This document shows positions 24,314-33,679 of a stretch of DNA of 64,000 nt, piece after piece; position 1 is the first letter of the stretch; each line of letters begins with the position of its first letter. The stretch is taken from the NCBI RefSeq assembly GCF_016918855.1, contig NZ_JADKYB010000003.1, positions 248,001 through 312,000 of the forward strand, read 5' to 3'. Under the pieces are notes generated by a model. That model worked only from the letters and a program-made list of their open reading frames with translations, did not search any database and was not told the origin of the DNA. A program made the position numbers and the translations under genes. Origin of the DNA: Actinacidiphila acididurans. Lineage in GTDB: Bacteria; Actinomycetota; Actinomycetes; Streptomycetales; Streptomycetaceae.

Positions 24314-25618
24314 ATGAACCACCGCACCAGGCCACGGGCCGTGCGCGCCGTGGCCGTGTTCATCGTCAGCGCCCTCGCCCTCGGCCTGACCGCCTGCGGT
24401 ACCAGCGGTCACGCCGCCGGCGGCGGCAACTCCATCGACGTCGTCACCCGCTGGTCGGCCGGCAACTCGGCGGCCGGGGCGCAGAGCAGCGTCTTCAAGG
24501 CATTCACCGCTCAGACCGGCATCAAGGTCAACGCCACCGACGGCCTGGAGACCATCGACGACCAGGTCGAGACCGCCGTCGCGGCCGGCAAGTCCCCCGA
24601 CCTGGTGATCGTCAACCTCTTCGACAAGACGCTGGGCTGGCTGGACGCGGGCGTCACCGTCCCGGTCGACGGATACCTGAAGGAGTGGGGCCTGCAGGAC
24701 CGGATCAAGCCCGCGGCGCTCGACGAGTGGCGCGTCGGCGGCAAGCCGGACGGCACATTGCAGGGCCTGCCGTTCTCCGGGTTCAGCTGGCCGGTCTGGT
24801 ACAACACCGACCTGCTCAAGAAGGCCGGGGTGCCGAAGATCCCGACCACCACGGACGAACTCGTGGCCGACGCGGGCAAGTTGCGCGCCGCCGGCATCCA
24901 GCCGCTGGTCGTCGGCGGGAACGACTGGACCGGGCAGAAGCTCTTCTACCAGATCGCGCAGTCCTACACCGACGCCGCGACCATGGAGAAGGTCATGAAG
25001 AACGGCGGCTACTGCGCGACCCCGTCGGTCATGGACGGCATCAAGCTGTTCACCCGGCTGCGCGACGCCGGTGTCTTCGCCGACGACTCCGCCGGCCTGA
25101 CGGCCGACAGCATGTACGCGTCCTTCTACTCCGGCAAGGCCGCGATCATGTCGGCCGGCTCCTGGGCGTACACCGAGGCCACCAAGTCCGGCACCGGCAT
25201 CGAGAAACACACCACACTGGCCGGACTTCCGGTGCCGGGCGGCTCGACGTACCGGAAGCCCACCGCGTTCCAGGGCTTCACCGGCGTCGGATTCATGATC
25301 ACCAAGCGGGGTGCCCAGCCCGACCGGATCGACAAGGTACGCCGGCTGATCACCGCCTTCTACGCGAACGCCAGCGTCGGGCACTTCGTCAAGGACGCAA
25401 GCATCCTGCCCCCGACCAGCGGCGACTTCGGCTCGTACGCGACCGACCCGCTGCTCGCCCAGTCGCTCCACCTGGACACCGCCGTGGACTACCCGGTCGT
25501 GCCCGACGTCTGGATCGGCTCCGCGTCCGACCGGATCATCCAGGTCCTGACCGGGGCGTACGGCAAGTCGACGGCGCAGAAGATCTGCGCCGGCCTCGAC
25601 AGCGCCACCAAGGGCTGA
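24314..25618 (+). CDS. ABC sugar importer, solute-binding lipoprotein
   Basis: 434 residues. The N-terminus has Arg residues, a hydrophobic stretch and the lipobox LTAC with Cys28, so the mature protein is lipid-anchored outside the membrane. The body has the CUT1 family-1 binding-protein layout (SIDVVTRWSAGNS; FSWPVWYNTDLLKKAGVPKI; YSGKAAIMSAGSWAYTEAT). It should capture an oligosaccharide and pass it to the two permeases encoded directly downstream. The operon order is binding protein, permease, permease, GH2 enzyme. The palindrome at 24105 lies upstream and may control transcription. Confidence 0.92.
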   Translation: MNHRTRPRAVRAVAVFIVSALALGLTACGTSGHAAGGGNSIDVVTRWSAGNSAAGAQSSVFKAFTAQTGIKVNATDGLETIDDQVETAVAAGKSPDLVIVNLFDKTLGWLDAGVTVPVDGYLKEWGLQDRIKPAALDEWRVGGKPDGTLQGLPFSGFSWPVWYNTDLLKKAGVPKIPTTTDELVADAGKLRAAGIQPLVVGGNDWTGQKLFYQIAQSYTDAATMEKVMKNGGYCATPSVMDGIKLFTRLRDAGVFADDSAGLTADSMYASFYSGKAAIMSAGSWAYTEATKSGTGIEKHTTLAGLPVPGGSTYRKPTAFQGFTGVGFMITKRGAQPDRIDKVRRLITAFYANASVGHFVKDASILPPTSGDFGSYATDPLLAQSLHLDTAVDYPVVPDVWIGSASDRIIQVLTGAYGKSTAQKICAGLDSATKG

Positions 25619-25665
25619 CCCACCGCCACGGGCTGACCGCCGTCGTCTCGCCGAAGGACACACAC

Positions 25666-26622
25666 ATGTCATCGACCAGCATCCCGGCCGGGGGCCGCGC
25701 CGCGCCCCCGACCGCCGCTCGCAGACCCGGCCGCGGCCGCCGCGGCGGCCTGAACTCGCCCCGCCTGCTGTGGCTGACCGTCCCGTCCCTGGTGTGGTTC
25801 GCCGTGTTCTCGGTGGGCCCGCTCGTCGCCATGTTCGTCATCGCCACCCTGCGCTGGAAGGGCCTGATCTACGACCCGACGTTCATCGGGACGCGGAACA
25901 TCCGGCACGTCTTCGCCGACCCCACCTTCCACGACGCGGTGCGCAACAGCCTGGTGCAGGTCGCCGTCGTGATCCCGGTGATGATTCCGCTGGCGTTCAT
26001 GCTGGGCTACCACCTGAGCACCAAACCCCGCGGCTACCGGGTGCTGTCGGTGCTGTACTTCTCCCCGGGCCTGATCTCGATCTCCGTCACCGGGATGATC
26101 TTCTACGGGGTGCTGTCCCCCGAGGGCGGGGCCAACGGCCTGCTGCGCGCGGTCGGCCTGGACTCGCTCGGCACCTCCTGGCTCGCCGACCCGAGTACCG
26201 CGCTCCCCAGCCTCATCGCCATCGACCTGTGGCGTGGCATCGGCTGGACCGCCGTGCTGTTCGCCGCGCGCCTGGCCAGCGTGCCGGCCGACGTGATCGA
26301 GGCGGCCCGGATCGACGGCGCCGGACGCCTGCGCATCATGTGGCAGATCGCCTTCCCCATGGTCAAGACTTATGTCCGCACGCTCACCATGCTGCAGTTC
26401 CTGTGGACGCTGTTCACCTCGGCCGCGCTGATCCTGCTGCTGACCAAGGGCGGACCCGGCACCTCGTCCACCACGCTGTCGTACCTGGTCTACGAGAAGG
26501 CGTTCGGCCAGAGCGACCTCGGCTACAGCCAGGTGGTCGGCGTCGTCCTGCTCCTCCTGGGCGTCGCCGGGATGCTGCTGATCCGTGCGCTGCTGCGCAG
26601 CCCTCGGGAGAGGACCCGATGA
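25666..26622 (+). CDS. ABC sugar importer permease 1 (MalF-like)
   Basis: 318 residues from ATG 25666 behind GAAGGA. Six membrane helices are visible after a Pro/Arg-rich cytosolic head. The EAA loop that contacts the ATPase is present as [20 protein letters not shown]. The stop overlaps the next start (ATGA at 26619), showing translational coupling. Family: binding-protein-dependent transport permeases of the CUT1 class. No ATP-binding gene is in the locus, as is usual for streptomycete importers served by MsiK. Confidence 0.93.
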   Translation: MSSTSIPAGGRAAPPTAARRPGRGRRGGLNSPRLLWLTVPSLVWFAVFSVGPLVAMFVIATLRWKGLIYDPTFIGTRNIRHVFADPTFHDAVRNSLVQVAVVIPVMIPLAFMLGYHLSTKPRGYRVLSVLYFSPGLISISVTGMIFYGVLSPEGGANGLLRAVGLDSLGTSWLADPSTALPSLIAIDLWRGIGWTAVLFAARLASVPADVIEAARIDGAGRLRIMWQIAFPMVKTYVRTLTMLQFLWTLFTSAALILLLTKGGPGTSSTTLSYLVYEKAFGQSDLGYSQVVGVVLLLLGVAGMLLIRALLRSPRERTR

Positions 26623-27551
26623 CCGCCCCGCAGCCCGCCACCCGGCTGCCCCAGCCGCCGCCTCCGCCCCGCCGCCCGGCACCGCCCCGGCCCGCCACCG
26701 CTGCCGTCCGCCCGTCCGCGCGCCGCCGCTCACCGCGCGCCCGCGGCCCGGTCGCCGGCCTGCTGTCCTGGCTGTACGCCCTGGTGCTCGCGGCGCCGCT
26801 GTACTACCTCGTGGTCAGCGCCCTCAAGACCAACATCGAGATCTTCACCCATCCCTTCGCGCTGCCCGAGCACTGGCTGTGGCGGAACTTCTCCACCGCC
26901 TGGCGGACCGCCGACCTGGGGCAGGCCCTGCTCAACTCGGCGCTGATCTCGGCGGTCGCGATCGTGCTGACGCTCGGCCTCGCGCTGCCCGCCGCCTACG
27001 CCCTGGCCCGCCTGGACAACCGGCTCGCCCGGCTGATCACCGGCACCTTCTCCGTCGGTTTCCTCATCCCGCCGTTCGCCGCGCTGATCCCCACCGTGGT
27101 GCTGTCGATCAAGATGAACCTGTTCTACACGCGCGAATTCCAGATGCTGTTCCTGCCGGCCGGCGCACTGCCGCTGTCGGTGCTGCTGCTCACCCAGTTC
27201 ATGCGCACCGTGCCGCCGGCGCTGGTGGAATCGGCCGCCCTCGACGGCGCCGGCAACTGGCGGCTGCTGGTCAACGTGTTCATCCCCATCGCGATGCCGG
27301 GCGTGGTGAGCGTGACGATCCTGCAACTGCTCGCCTTCTGGAACGAGTACCTGTTCTCGCTCACCATCACCGGCACCGCGCCGGACATCCGCACCGCCCA
27401 GGTCGCCCTCCCGACCCTGGTCTCCGACGCCACCGACTTCGGCGTGCTCACCGCCGGCACCGTACTCACCCTCCTGCCGGTGTACGTCGCGTACTCGCTT
27501 TCCAGCCGTCGCATGCAGGAAGCTCTCACCGCAGGGGCAGTCAAAGGATGA
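26619..27551 (+). CDS. ABC sugar importer permease 2 (MalG-like)
   Basis: 310 residues, with its start overlapping the previous stop by four bases. A Pro-rich cytosolic head of about 45 residues precedes six membrane helices. The EAA loop reads [20 protein letters not shown]. The C-terminus ([16 protein letters not shown]) is typical of MalG-type subunits. The stop again overlaps the next start (ATGA at 27548), so the permease and the glycosidase are translated as a coupled set. Confidence 0.93.
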   Translation: MTAPQPATRLPQPPPPPRRPAPPRPATAAVRPSARRRSPRARGPVAGLLSWLYALVLAAPLYYLVVSALKTNIEIFTHPFALPEHWLWRNFSTAWRTADLGQALLNSALISAVAIVLTLGLALPAAYALARLDNRLARLITGTFSVGFLIPPFAALIPTVVLSIKMNLFYTREFQMLFLPAGALPLSVLLLTQFMRTVPPALVESAALDGAGNWRLLVNVFIPIAMPGVVSVTILQLLAFWNEYLFSLTITGTAPDIRTAQVALPTLVSDATDFGVLTAGTVLTLLPVYVAYSLSSRRMQEALTAGAVKG

Positions 27552-30118
27552 CACTCACCACGCAGCCGGCCACCCCCACCGCCGCCACCCGGCTCGACCT
27601 GGGCGGCGCATGGGAACTGACCTGGTCGGGCGGCCCGCCGGAGGTCCCCGGCGCCGTCCGCACCGCAGCCGTCCCCGCGCAGGTGCCCGGCGAGGTGCAC
27701 ACCGCCCTCATCGCCGCCGGGCTCCTCGCCGACCCCGACACCGGATGGGGCGAGCAGCAGCAGATGTGGGTCGGCCGCTCCCGGTGGACGTACCGCCGCC
27801 ACGTCCAGTGGTCGCCGGTGCCGGGCGCCCGCACCGACCTCGTCGCGGACGGCCTCGACACCATTGCCGAGGTGTACGTCAACGGGCAGCACATCGGCGC
27901 CGCCCGCGACCAGCACCTGGCCTACCGGTGGGCCGTCGACGACGCCCTGCGGGCCGGCGACAACACGATCGAGGTGCGCTTCGCCTCCGCCTGGGACGCC
28001 GCCCGCGCCCACGAACGCGCGCACGGCCCGTTGCCCAGCCCGTACGACGAGCCCTACCCGCACCTGCGCAAGGCCGCGGCGAACTTCGGCTGGGACTGGG
28101 GACCGCACTACGTCACCGCGGGCATCTGGCGCGGCATCCGCCTGGAGATCCACCGCGGGCGGATCGAGCACGTCCGGCCGCTCACCCGGCTCACCCCCGA
28201 CCACAGCGCCGCCCACGTCACCGCCCACGTACGGGTCGACGCACCGGCCGGCTCCCAGGTCCGGGTCGAACTGACCGACCCCGACGGGCAGGTCGCCGCA
28301 TGGGCCACCGGCGCCGTCACCGGCGACGAGACCGCGATCACCCTGACCGTGGACGACCCTGCCCTGTGGTGGCCGATCGGCCTGGGCGCGCAGCCCCGCT
28401 ACCGGCTGCGGGCCGAACTCGTCCAGGCCGGTGCCCTGCTGGATGCCACCACCGTCCGCATCGGCCTGCGCAGCGTCGCCCTCGACGAGACCCCGGACGC
28501 GGCCGGCACCCGCTGGGCCCTGGTCGTCAACGGCCGGACGGTACGGGTGCGCGGCTACAACTGGATCCCCGACGACACCTTCGCCGGCCGGGTCACCCCC
28601 GAACGCGTGAAGCGGCGGATCGACCAGGCCGTCGCCGGGAACGCCAACCTGCTGCGGGTGTGGGGCGGCGGCCACTTCGCGACCGAGGAGTTCCTCGACG
28701 CCTGCGACGAACGCGGCGTCCTGGTCTGGCACGACTTCCTCTTCGCCTGCGCCGCCTACTGCGAGGACGCCGAGACGACCGCACTGGTCACCGCCGAGGC
28801 CGAACAGGCCGTCGCCCGGATGTCCCCGCACCCCAGCCTGGTGCTGTGGTGCGGCGGAAACGAGACGGTGCTCGGCCGCCACCACTGGGGCTGGGCCGAC
28901 CAGCTCGGCACCCGCGGCTGGGGCGCGGCGTACTACCTGGACGTCCTGCCCGGCGTGCTCGCCCGACTCGACCCCACCCGACCGTACCTGCCCAACTCGC
29001 CCTGGTCGGGGGACCTCGACCGGGACCCGCTGGCCGACACCCACGGCCCGAGCCACCTGTGGGACGCCTGGAACACGGCCGACTACGCGCACTACCGCGA
29101 CCACGACCCCGCCTTCGTAGCCGAGATGGGCTGGTGCGGGCCCGCCGCGTGGACCACCCTCGAACGCGTCATCGACGGCGAGACGCCCGGCCCCGACTCA
29201 CCGCTGACCCGCCACCACCTGCGGGCGATCGACGGCATGCACAAGCTGACCCGCGGCCTGCAGCCGCACGTGCCCACCCCGCGCGACGGCGCCGACTGGC
29301 ACTTCGCCACCCAGGTGGTCCAGGCCCGGGCCGTCGCGGCCGGCGTCGAGTGGCTGCGCTCGCGCGAGCGGTGCTCGGGGGTCGTCGTCTGGCAGCTCAA
29401 CGACTGCTGGCCGGCCATCAGTTGGTCGGCCGTCGACAGCGCCGGCATCGAGAAGCCGCTCTGGTACGCGCTGCGGCACGCGTTCGCGCCCCGGCTGGCC
29501 ACGATCCAGCCGGTGCACCCGGGCCCCACCCACGACCCGACCGGCGACGCGGGACTCGTCCTCGTCCTGGCCGACGACGCCGACGACTCCGGCACGCCGT
29601 GGCGCCCCGACGTCCTGGTCCGGCGGATCGGGTTCGACGGCCGCGAACGCGCCGCGGTCCGGCTGCGCCCCGACTGCCCGGCGGGCGGGACGTACCGGCT
29701 GACCCTCGACCCCGTGGTCGCCCTGCCCGACGACCCGTACGGCGAACTGCTCGTCGTCGATGCCGGCGGGGTCAGGACCACCTGGACGTACCGTCCGGAC
29801 CGCGAACTGACCCACGTACCGCCGGAGCGCCGGATCGATCTCGCCGTCACGGACGGCGAACTCCGGCTCACCGTCACCGCCGTGACCCTGCTGCGGGACG
29901 TCTGCGTCTTCGCCGACCGGCTCGCCGCGGCGCTCGGCACCGAGCCGCAGGAACTCGCCGTCGACGACGCCCTGGTCACCCTCCTGCCCGGGGAGTCCCG
30001 CACCTTCCGCGTCACCCGCCGCGACGACCGGCCGGTCCCGCCCGGCGCGGCGACCGCCCTGACCGGCACGGACGTGCTCGAAACGGCGGTCCGGTCGATC
30101 GCCGAGATCACCGGCTGA
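27548..30118 (+). CDS. GH2 beta-mannosidase
   Basis: 856 residues, a full-length cytosolic GH2 enzyme without a signal peptide. The jelly-roll and Ig-like domains (residues 15-300; [19 protein letters not shown] is the characteristic mannosidase strand) precede the (beta/alpha)8 barrel. The acid/base Glu439 lies in WCGGNE and the nucleophile Glu526 in AEMGW, spaced as in the family. FGWDWGP distinguishes beta-mannosidases from beta-galactosidases and glucuronidases. It would release mannose from the non-reducing end of imported beta-mannosyl oligosaccharides. It is the last gene of the importer operon and is followed by a terminator. Confidence 0.9.
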   Translation: MTLTTQPATPTAATRLDLGGAWELTWSGGPPEVPGAVRTAAVPAQVPGEVHTALIAAGLLADPDTGWGEQQQMWVGRSRWTYRRHVQWSPVPGARTDLVADGLDTIAEVYVNGQHIGAARDQHLAYRWAVDDALRAGDNTIEVRFASAWDAARAHERAHGPLPSPYDEPYPHLRKAAANFGWDWGPHYVTAGIWRGIRLEIHRGRIEHVRPLTRLTPDHSAAHVTAHVRVDAPAGSQVRVELTDPDGQVAAWATGAVTGDETAITLTVDDPALWWPIGLGAQPRYRLRAELVQAGALLDATTVRIGLRSVALDETPDAAGTRWALVVNGRTVRVRGYNWIPDDTFAGRVTPERVKRRIDQAVAGNANLLRVWGGGHFATEEFLDACDERGVLVWHDFLFACAAYCEDAETTALVTAEAEQAVARMSPHPSLVLWCGGNETVLGRHHWGWADQLGTRGWGAAYYLDVLPGVLARLDPTRPYLPNSPWSGDLDRDPLADTHGPSHLWDAWNTADYAHYRDHDPAFVAEMGWCGPAAWTTLERVIDGETPGPDSPLTRHHLRAIDGMHKLTRGLQPHVPTPRDGADWHFATQVVQARAVAAGVEWLRSRERCSGVVVWQLNDCWPAISWSAVDSAGIEKPLWYALRHAFAPRLATIQPVHPGPTHDPTGDAGLVLVLADDADDSGTPWRPDVLVRRIGFDGRERAAVRLRPDCPAGGTYRLTLDPVVALPDDPYGELLVVDAGGVRTTWTYRPDRELTHVPPERRIDLAVTDGELRLTVTAVTLLRDVCVFADRLAAALGTEPQELAVDDALVTLLPGESRTFRVTRRDDRPVPPGAATALTGTDVLETAVRSIAEITG

Positions 30119-30142
30119 CCGCACGGCGGCCGGGAAGGGCGA

Positions 30143-30169
30143 CGCGCCCCGCGGTGTGGGCGGGGCGCG
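30143..30169. terminator. Bidirectional hairpin terminator
   Basis: CGCGCCCCGC (30143-30152) and GCGGGGCGCG (30160-30169) form a perfect 10-bp stem with a 7-base loop, followed by AAAAA at 30174-30178. It lies between the convergent GH2 gene and the secreted-protein gene ending at 30218, so it can serve both. Confidence 0.7.
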
Positions 30170-30217
30170 CCGCAAAAACGGCCGGCCCGGCGGCCGGTGG
30201 ATACGGGCCCGGACGGG

Positions 30218-31609
30218 TCAGCGGACGTCGACCCAGCCCGAGGGGCTGACCGAGGTGTACGTCGTGGCGTCGCCGACCTGCACCGCGCGCCACCAGCCGT
30301 CGGCGCCGGCGGTCACCGTCTTCTGGAAGTACCCCTTCGTATTGGACTGGACGACCGCCTTGCGCACCCATGTGCTGACGCTGGTCGGCCGGTACCAGAT
30401 CTCCACCGGGTGCGTGCCGCGGTTGCGCCAGACACTGCCGTCGAGGTACTGCAGGGTGCCGCTGAGCCGCAACGGCTGCCCCTTGCGCACCGGTTGCGGG
30501 GTGGCACGGAACCCGGCGATGCGCTCCATGGTGCGGTAGACCGTACGGGACGCCGAACTGTAGAGGACGCAGTTGTCGGATTCGGGGTGGCTCCACCGGT
30601 ACAGCCCGTTGCCGCCCTTGTACGTGGCCTTCAGCCATCCGTCGGCGTCGTTCACGGCGGTGGCGACCGTGTGCCAGACCTTCTCGCCCTTCTTGGCGAA
30701 CTGAAGGTTCACCTTCTCCTTGTGGTACTGGTAGCAGCCCTGGTTGAGGCGCCCCTGGACGGTGGCGACGCCGTTGCGGTCGACGGTGGCGGACAGGTTG
30801 GAGTACGTGATCCCCACCGGGTTGTGCACGGGCAGGGACGCGTCGGCCCCGGTGAGGTAGAGGTCCTGGGGAGCGGTGATGACCTCGAAGTCCTGGTCGT
30901 AGCCCCGCACGGGGTACTTGATCGTGTAGTGCCCGGTCGCGTCGGCCGTCGCGCGAGCACTCCACTCGTCCTCCCAGAAGGCCCGCAGGAACACCTGCGT
31001 CCCCGCCGGGCTGCCGTGTCCCGCGGGCACGGAGACGGTGCCGGTCACGGTGAGCACGTCGCCCTTGTGCACCCGCGTCCGGTCGACCTTGGCCGACACG
31101 CCCGTTTGGACGCCCGGCGTGCGCACCTCGGTGTAACCGTAGACGGAGTCGTACGTGTCGGGGTTGCCGTCCGGGTCCCACTGCGCATCGATGTCGACCG
31201 TGGCCAGGGCCCCGAGCATGGAGCCGTTCCCGAAGTGGGCGATGACGGTGCCGGGCAGGGTGAACCGCCCGTTCTCGTCGGTGGTGACCGGCCCGAGGGC
31301 GTGGGATTCGCTCGCTTCGGTCGGCGGGATGGGGTCTCCCCAGGGGTTCCAGGTGGCGAACAGGACGCTCTCGGTGACGTCGACCGAGGCGTTCGCCACC
31401 GGGGTGCCGTCAGCCCTGGTGAGGACGCCGGAGACGTCCACGGTCCGGTGGCCGTAGTCGGTGGCGGCGGGGTCGGCGGACACGGTCAGCGTGTACGGCT
31501 GCGGCGGCGGGCCGTCCGTCGCGTGGGCGGGCAGTGCGGCGACACCGGTCGCGGCCGCGGCGAGCGACACGGCGGTGGCGATGCGGATGGTGAACGGACG
31601 TGGTTTCAC
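30218..31609 (-). CDS. Secreted multi-Ig-like domain protein
   Basis: 463 residues from GTG 31609 with GGGGGGAA seven bases upstream. A clean Sec signal peptide ends at AALPAHA-TDG. The mature part is built of four or five beta-sandwich repeats of 80-100 residues, with recurring phrases such as VHKGDVLTVTGTVSVPAG, VRKGQPLRLSGTLQYLDG and KTVTAGADGWWRAVQVGDAT. This is the actinobacterial Ig-like repeat type found in surface or secreted adhesion-like proteins. Only two Cys are seen in the repeats (QGCYQY and DNCVLY), possibly a disulphide. No catalytic motif is visible and the role is unknown. Confidence 0.8.
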   Translation of the reverse strand: MKPRPFTIRIATAVSLAAAATGVAALPAHATDGPPPQPYTLTVSADPAATDYGHRTVDVSGVLTRADGTPVANASVDVTESVLFATWNPWGDPIPPTEASESHALGPVTTDENGRFTLPGTVIAHFGNGSMLGALATVDIDAQWDPDGNPDTYDSVYGYTEVRTPGVQTGVSAKVDRTRVHKGDVLTVTGTVSVPAGHGSPAGTQVFLRAFWEDEWSARATADATGHYTIKYPVRGYDQDFEVITAPQDLYLTGADASLPVHNPVGITYSNLSATVDRNGVATVQGRLNQGCYQYHKEKVNLQFAKKGEKVWHTVATAVNDADGWLKATYKGGNGLYRWSHPESDNCVLYSSASRTVYRTMERIAGFRATPQPVRKGQPLRLSGTLQYLDGSVWRNRGTHPVEIWYRPTSVSTWVRKAVVQSNTKGYFQKTVTAGADGWWRAVQVGDATTYTSVSPSGWVDVR

Positions 31610-31823
31610 AGGTGATTCCCCCCAGGACTCGGCCCGGTCCCCGGGGCCGGCGAGTCGCCGGCCGGGCCGGACTCACAGCTTTGACCGCCGAACTCCTTCG
31701 AAGGTTGCCCGCGCCCGGTCCGTCCGGGCACGGCGGGAGCCGCCCCGCATCCACCGGGACCCTGAGCCCTGCCGCCGGAAAATCACGAGTCCTCCCCACC
31801 CCGCGCTCACTAGGATCCGGCCC

Positions 31824-32378
31824 ATGTCCTCCACCCACCGCGCGCTCGCCCACGTCCTCGCCCGCTACCGGCCCGGGACCGCGGCGGAGCACGCCGACGT
31901 GGACCGGGTGCGTGCCCTCGCCGAAGCCGGTGACCCGTGGCCGCGGTCCAACCCGCTGCACGTCACGGCCTCGGCGCTGATCGTGCACCCGGACAGCGGC
32001 CGGGTGCTGCTGCGCCGGCACCCGCGCCACCGGTCCTGGCTGCTGGTCGGCGGGCACGCCGACCCGGGCGAACACGACCCGCTCGCCATCGCCCTGCGGG
32101 AGGCCCAGGAGGAGACCGGCCTGCCCGACCTGACCCCGTGGCCGGACCGGGACCCGCGGCACCTGGTGATCGTGCCGGTCCCGGCGAACAGCCGGGAGGA
32201 GGCGCACGAACACGCCGACCTGCGCTTCGTCCTGGCCACCGCGGACCCCGAGAGGGTCCGGCCGGAGCACCCGGACGCCCCCCTGCGGTGGCTGACCCCG
32301 GCCGACGCCCGGGCGCTGGTCACCGAGGCCAACATCCAGGACACACTGTCCCGGGTGACGCCCCTGCTCGCGGGCTGA
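31824..32378 (+). CDS. Nudix hydrolase
   Basis: 184 residues. The Nudix box is intact: GGHADPGEHDPLAIALREAQ continuing EETGL, matching G-x5-E-x7-R-E-U-x-E-E-x-G-U with the metal-binding REAQEE. The family hydrolyses nucleoside diphosphates linked to another group, and the substrate cannot be told. Its ATG lies seven bases after TAGGAT (31811-31816), a good -10, so the mRNA is probably leaderless; no ribosome site is needed or seen. It converges with the MFS gene at 32414. Confidence 0.9.
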   Translation: MSSTHRALAHVLARYRPGTAAEHADVDRVRALAEAGDPWPRSNPLHVTASALIVHPDSGRVLLRRHPRHRSWLLVGGHADPGEHDPLAIALREAQEETGLPDLTPWPDRDPRHLVIVPVPANSREEAHEHADLRFVLATADPERVRPEHPDAPLRWLTPADARALVTEANIQDTLSRVTPLLAG

Positions 32379-32385
32379 GCCCCCG

Positions 32386-32406
32386 AACCCGCCGCCGGGC
32401 CCGGCG
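32386..32406. terminator. Short GC hairpin between convergent genes
   Basis: CCCGCCG (32386-32392) and CGGCGGG (32400-32406) form a 7-bp stem with a 7-base loop between the Nudix stop and the MFS stop. It probably terminates from both sides. Confidence 0.45.
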
Positions 32407-32413
32407 GGGAGCG

Positions 32414-33673
32414 TCACGCCGTCGCGCGCACCGAACGGGACAGGATCAGGATCCCGGGCAGGATCATCAGCAGGCCGACGACGAAGATGGTGCTCGCCGG
32501 GCTGATCAGCAGGCCGGCGACACCGCCCACCGCGAAGCCGGCGGGGACGGCGGTGAGGTTGACGGCCCGGTAGGCCGCGGTCGCGATGGGGCGGTCCGTG
32601 TCGGTGATCGCGCGCGCCCGGAACGCCTGGATGCGCACCAGTACGACGCCCGAGCAGAACTCGTCGAGGGCGAACCCGGCCAGCACGACCACCAGCCCCG
32701 CCGTACCGCCGATGTGCACGCCGGTGCCCAGGACGGCGTACGAGGCCACCGCGCCGCAGCCGAACAGCGAGGTCCCCAGGCCGCTGCGCAGCGGTGCGGG
32801 CAGCCGCTCGGCCGCGTAGGCGCCGACGGCGGCGAACAGCACGGCGCCGGTGCGGATCACGCCGTAGGAGGCAGCGCCGACGGGCGTCCGGTCGACGAGC
32901 GCGATGAGCAGGAGCGCTTCGATGACGCACTGGCCGAAGTTGTACGACACCGCCCACAGGGTGATGATCCGCAGCGGGGGAGTGCGGACGTTGAGCCGCA
33001 GGCCGCGCCGCAGGGTGCTGCGCGAGGCGCCGGTCGCCGGTCCGGGGCTGCCGGGCTCGGCGGCGGGCAGCCGGATCCGCGGGATGCGCAGCAGCAGGGC
33101 GCAGGCAGCCAGGGCCAGGACCGAGGCGGCGCCGAAGGACCGGGAGACGCCGATCGCGGCCAGGCTCAGCCCGGTGAGGAAGGGGGCCACCGCGTCGGCG
33201 GTCGATTCGGCCATGCCGAGCCGGGAGTAGACCCGCGGCAGCTCCTCTTCCGCGAAGACGGCCGGGACCAGCACCTGCGTGGCCACCGCCGTCAGAATGG
33301 ACGCGCACGCCAGGGCGACGTTGGCCAGCGCGAAGATCGCCAGCCCCGCGCCGCGGGTGAAGGCGAGGGCGAGGGCGGAGAGCAGGAAGGCGACCACGCG
33401 CAGCAGTTCGGAGCCGAGCATGACGGTGCGCTGGTCGTAGCGTTCGACGGTGCGCGCCGCGGTCCGGGCCAGCAGCACCTGCGGCGCGAAGCGGCAGATG
33501 CCCAGGGCGGCGATGACGAGCGAACTCGCGCCCAGCGTCGCCACCGCCACGAACGGCACGGAGAACTCCACCGCGGCGATCGCGAAGTAGGACAGGAAGG
33601 TGGCGACGGGCAGGGCGGTCGCCAGCGGCTCGCTGTGCTGTGCCGCCGCGGTCTCCTCGGTTTCCGTGGTCAT
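32414..33673 (-). CDS. MFS exporter of the dioxygenase/carbamoyltransferase operon
   Basis: 419 residues with 11-12 membrane helices. It begins ATG at 33673, seven bases before the stop of the carbamoyltransferase gene, so it is the last gene of the 37385-32414 operon. Short Arg-rich cytosolic loops (RTAARTVERYDQRTVMLGSE) resemble the conserved loop 2-3 of MFS drug exporters, though the canonical GRR motif is degenerate. By position it should export the product of the pathway or provide self-resistance. The substrate is unknown. Confidence 0.82.
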   Translation of the reverse strand: MTTETEETAAAQHSEPLATALPVATFLSYFAIAAVEFSVPFVAVATLGASSLVIAALGICRFAPQVLLARTAARTVERYDQRTVMLGSELLRVVAFLLSALALAFTRGAGLAIFALANVALACASILTAVATQVLVPAVFAEEELPRVYSRLGMAESTADAVAPFLTGLSLAAIGVSRSFGAASVLALAACALLLRIPRIRLPAAEPGSPGPATGASRSTLRRGLRLNVRTPPLRIITLWAVSYNFGQCVIEALLLIALVDRTPVGAASYGVIRTGAVLFAAVGAYAAERLPAPLRSGLGTSLFGCGAVASYAVLGTGVHIGGTAGLVVVLAGFALDEFCSGVVLVRIQAFRARAITDTDRPIATAAYRAVNLTAVPAGFAVGGVAGLLISPASTIFVVGLLMILPGILILSRSVRATA

Positions 33674-33679
33674 CAGGCC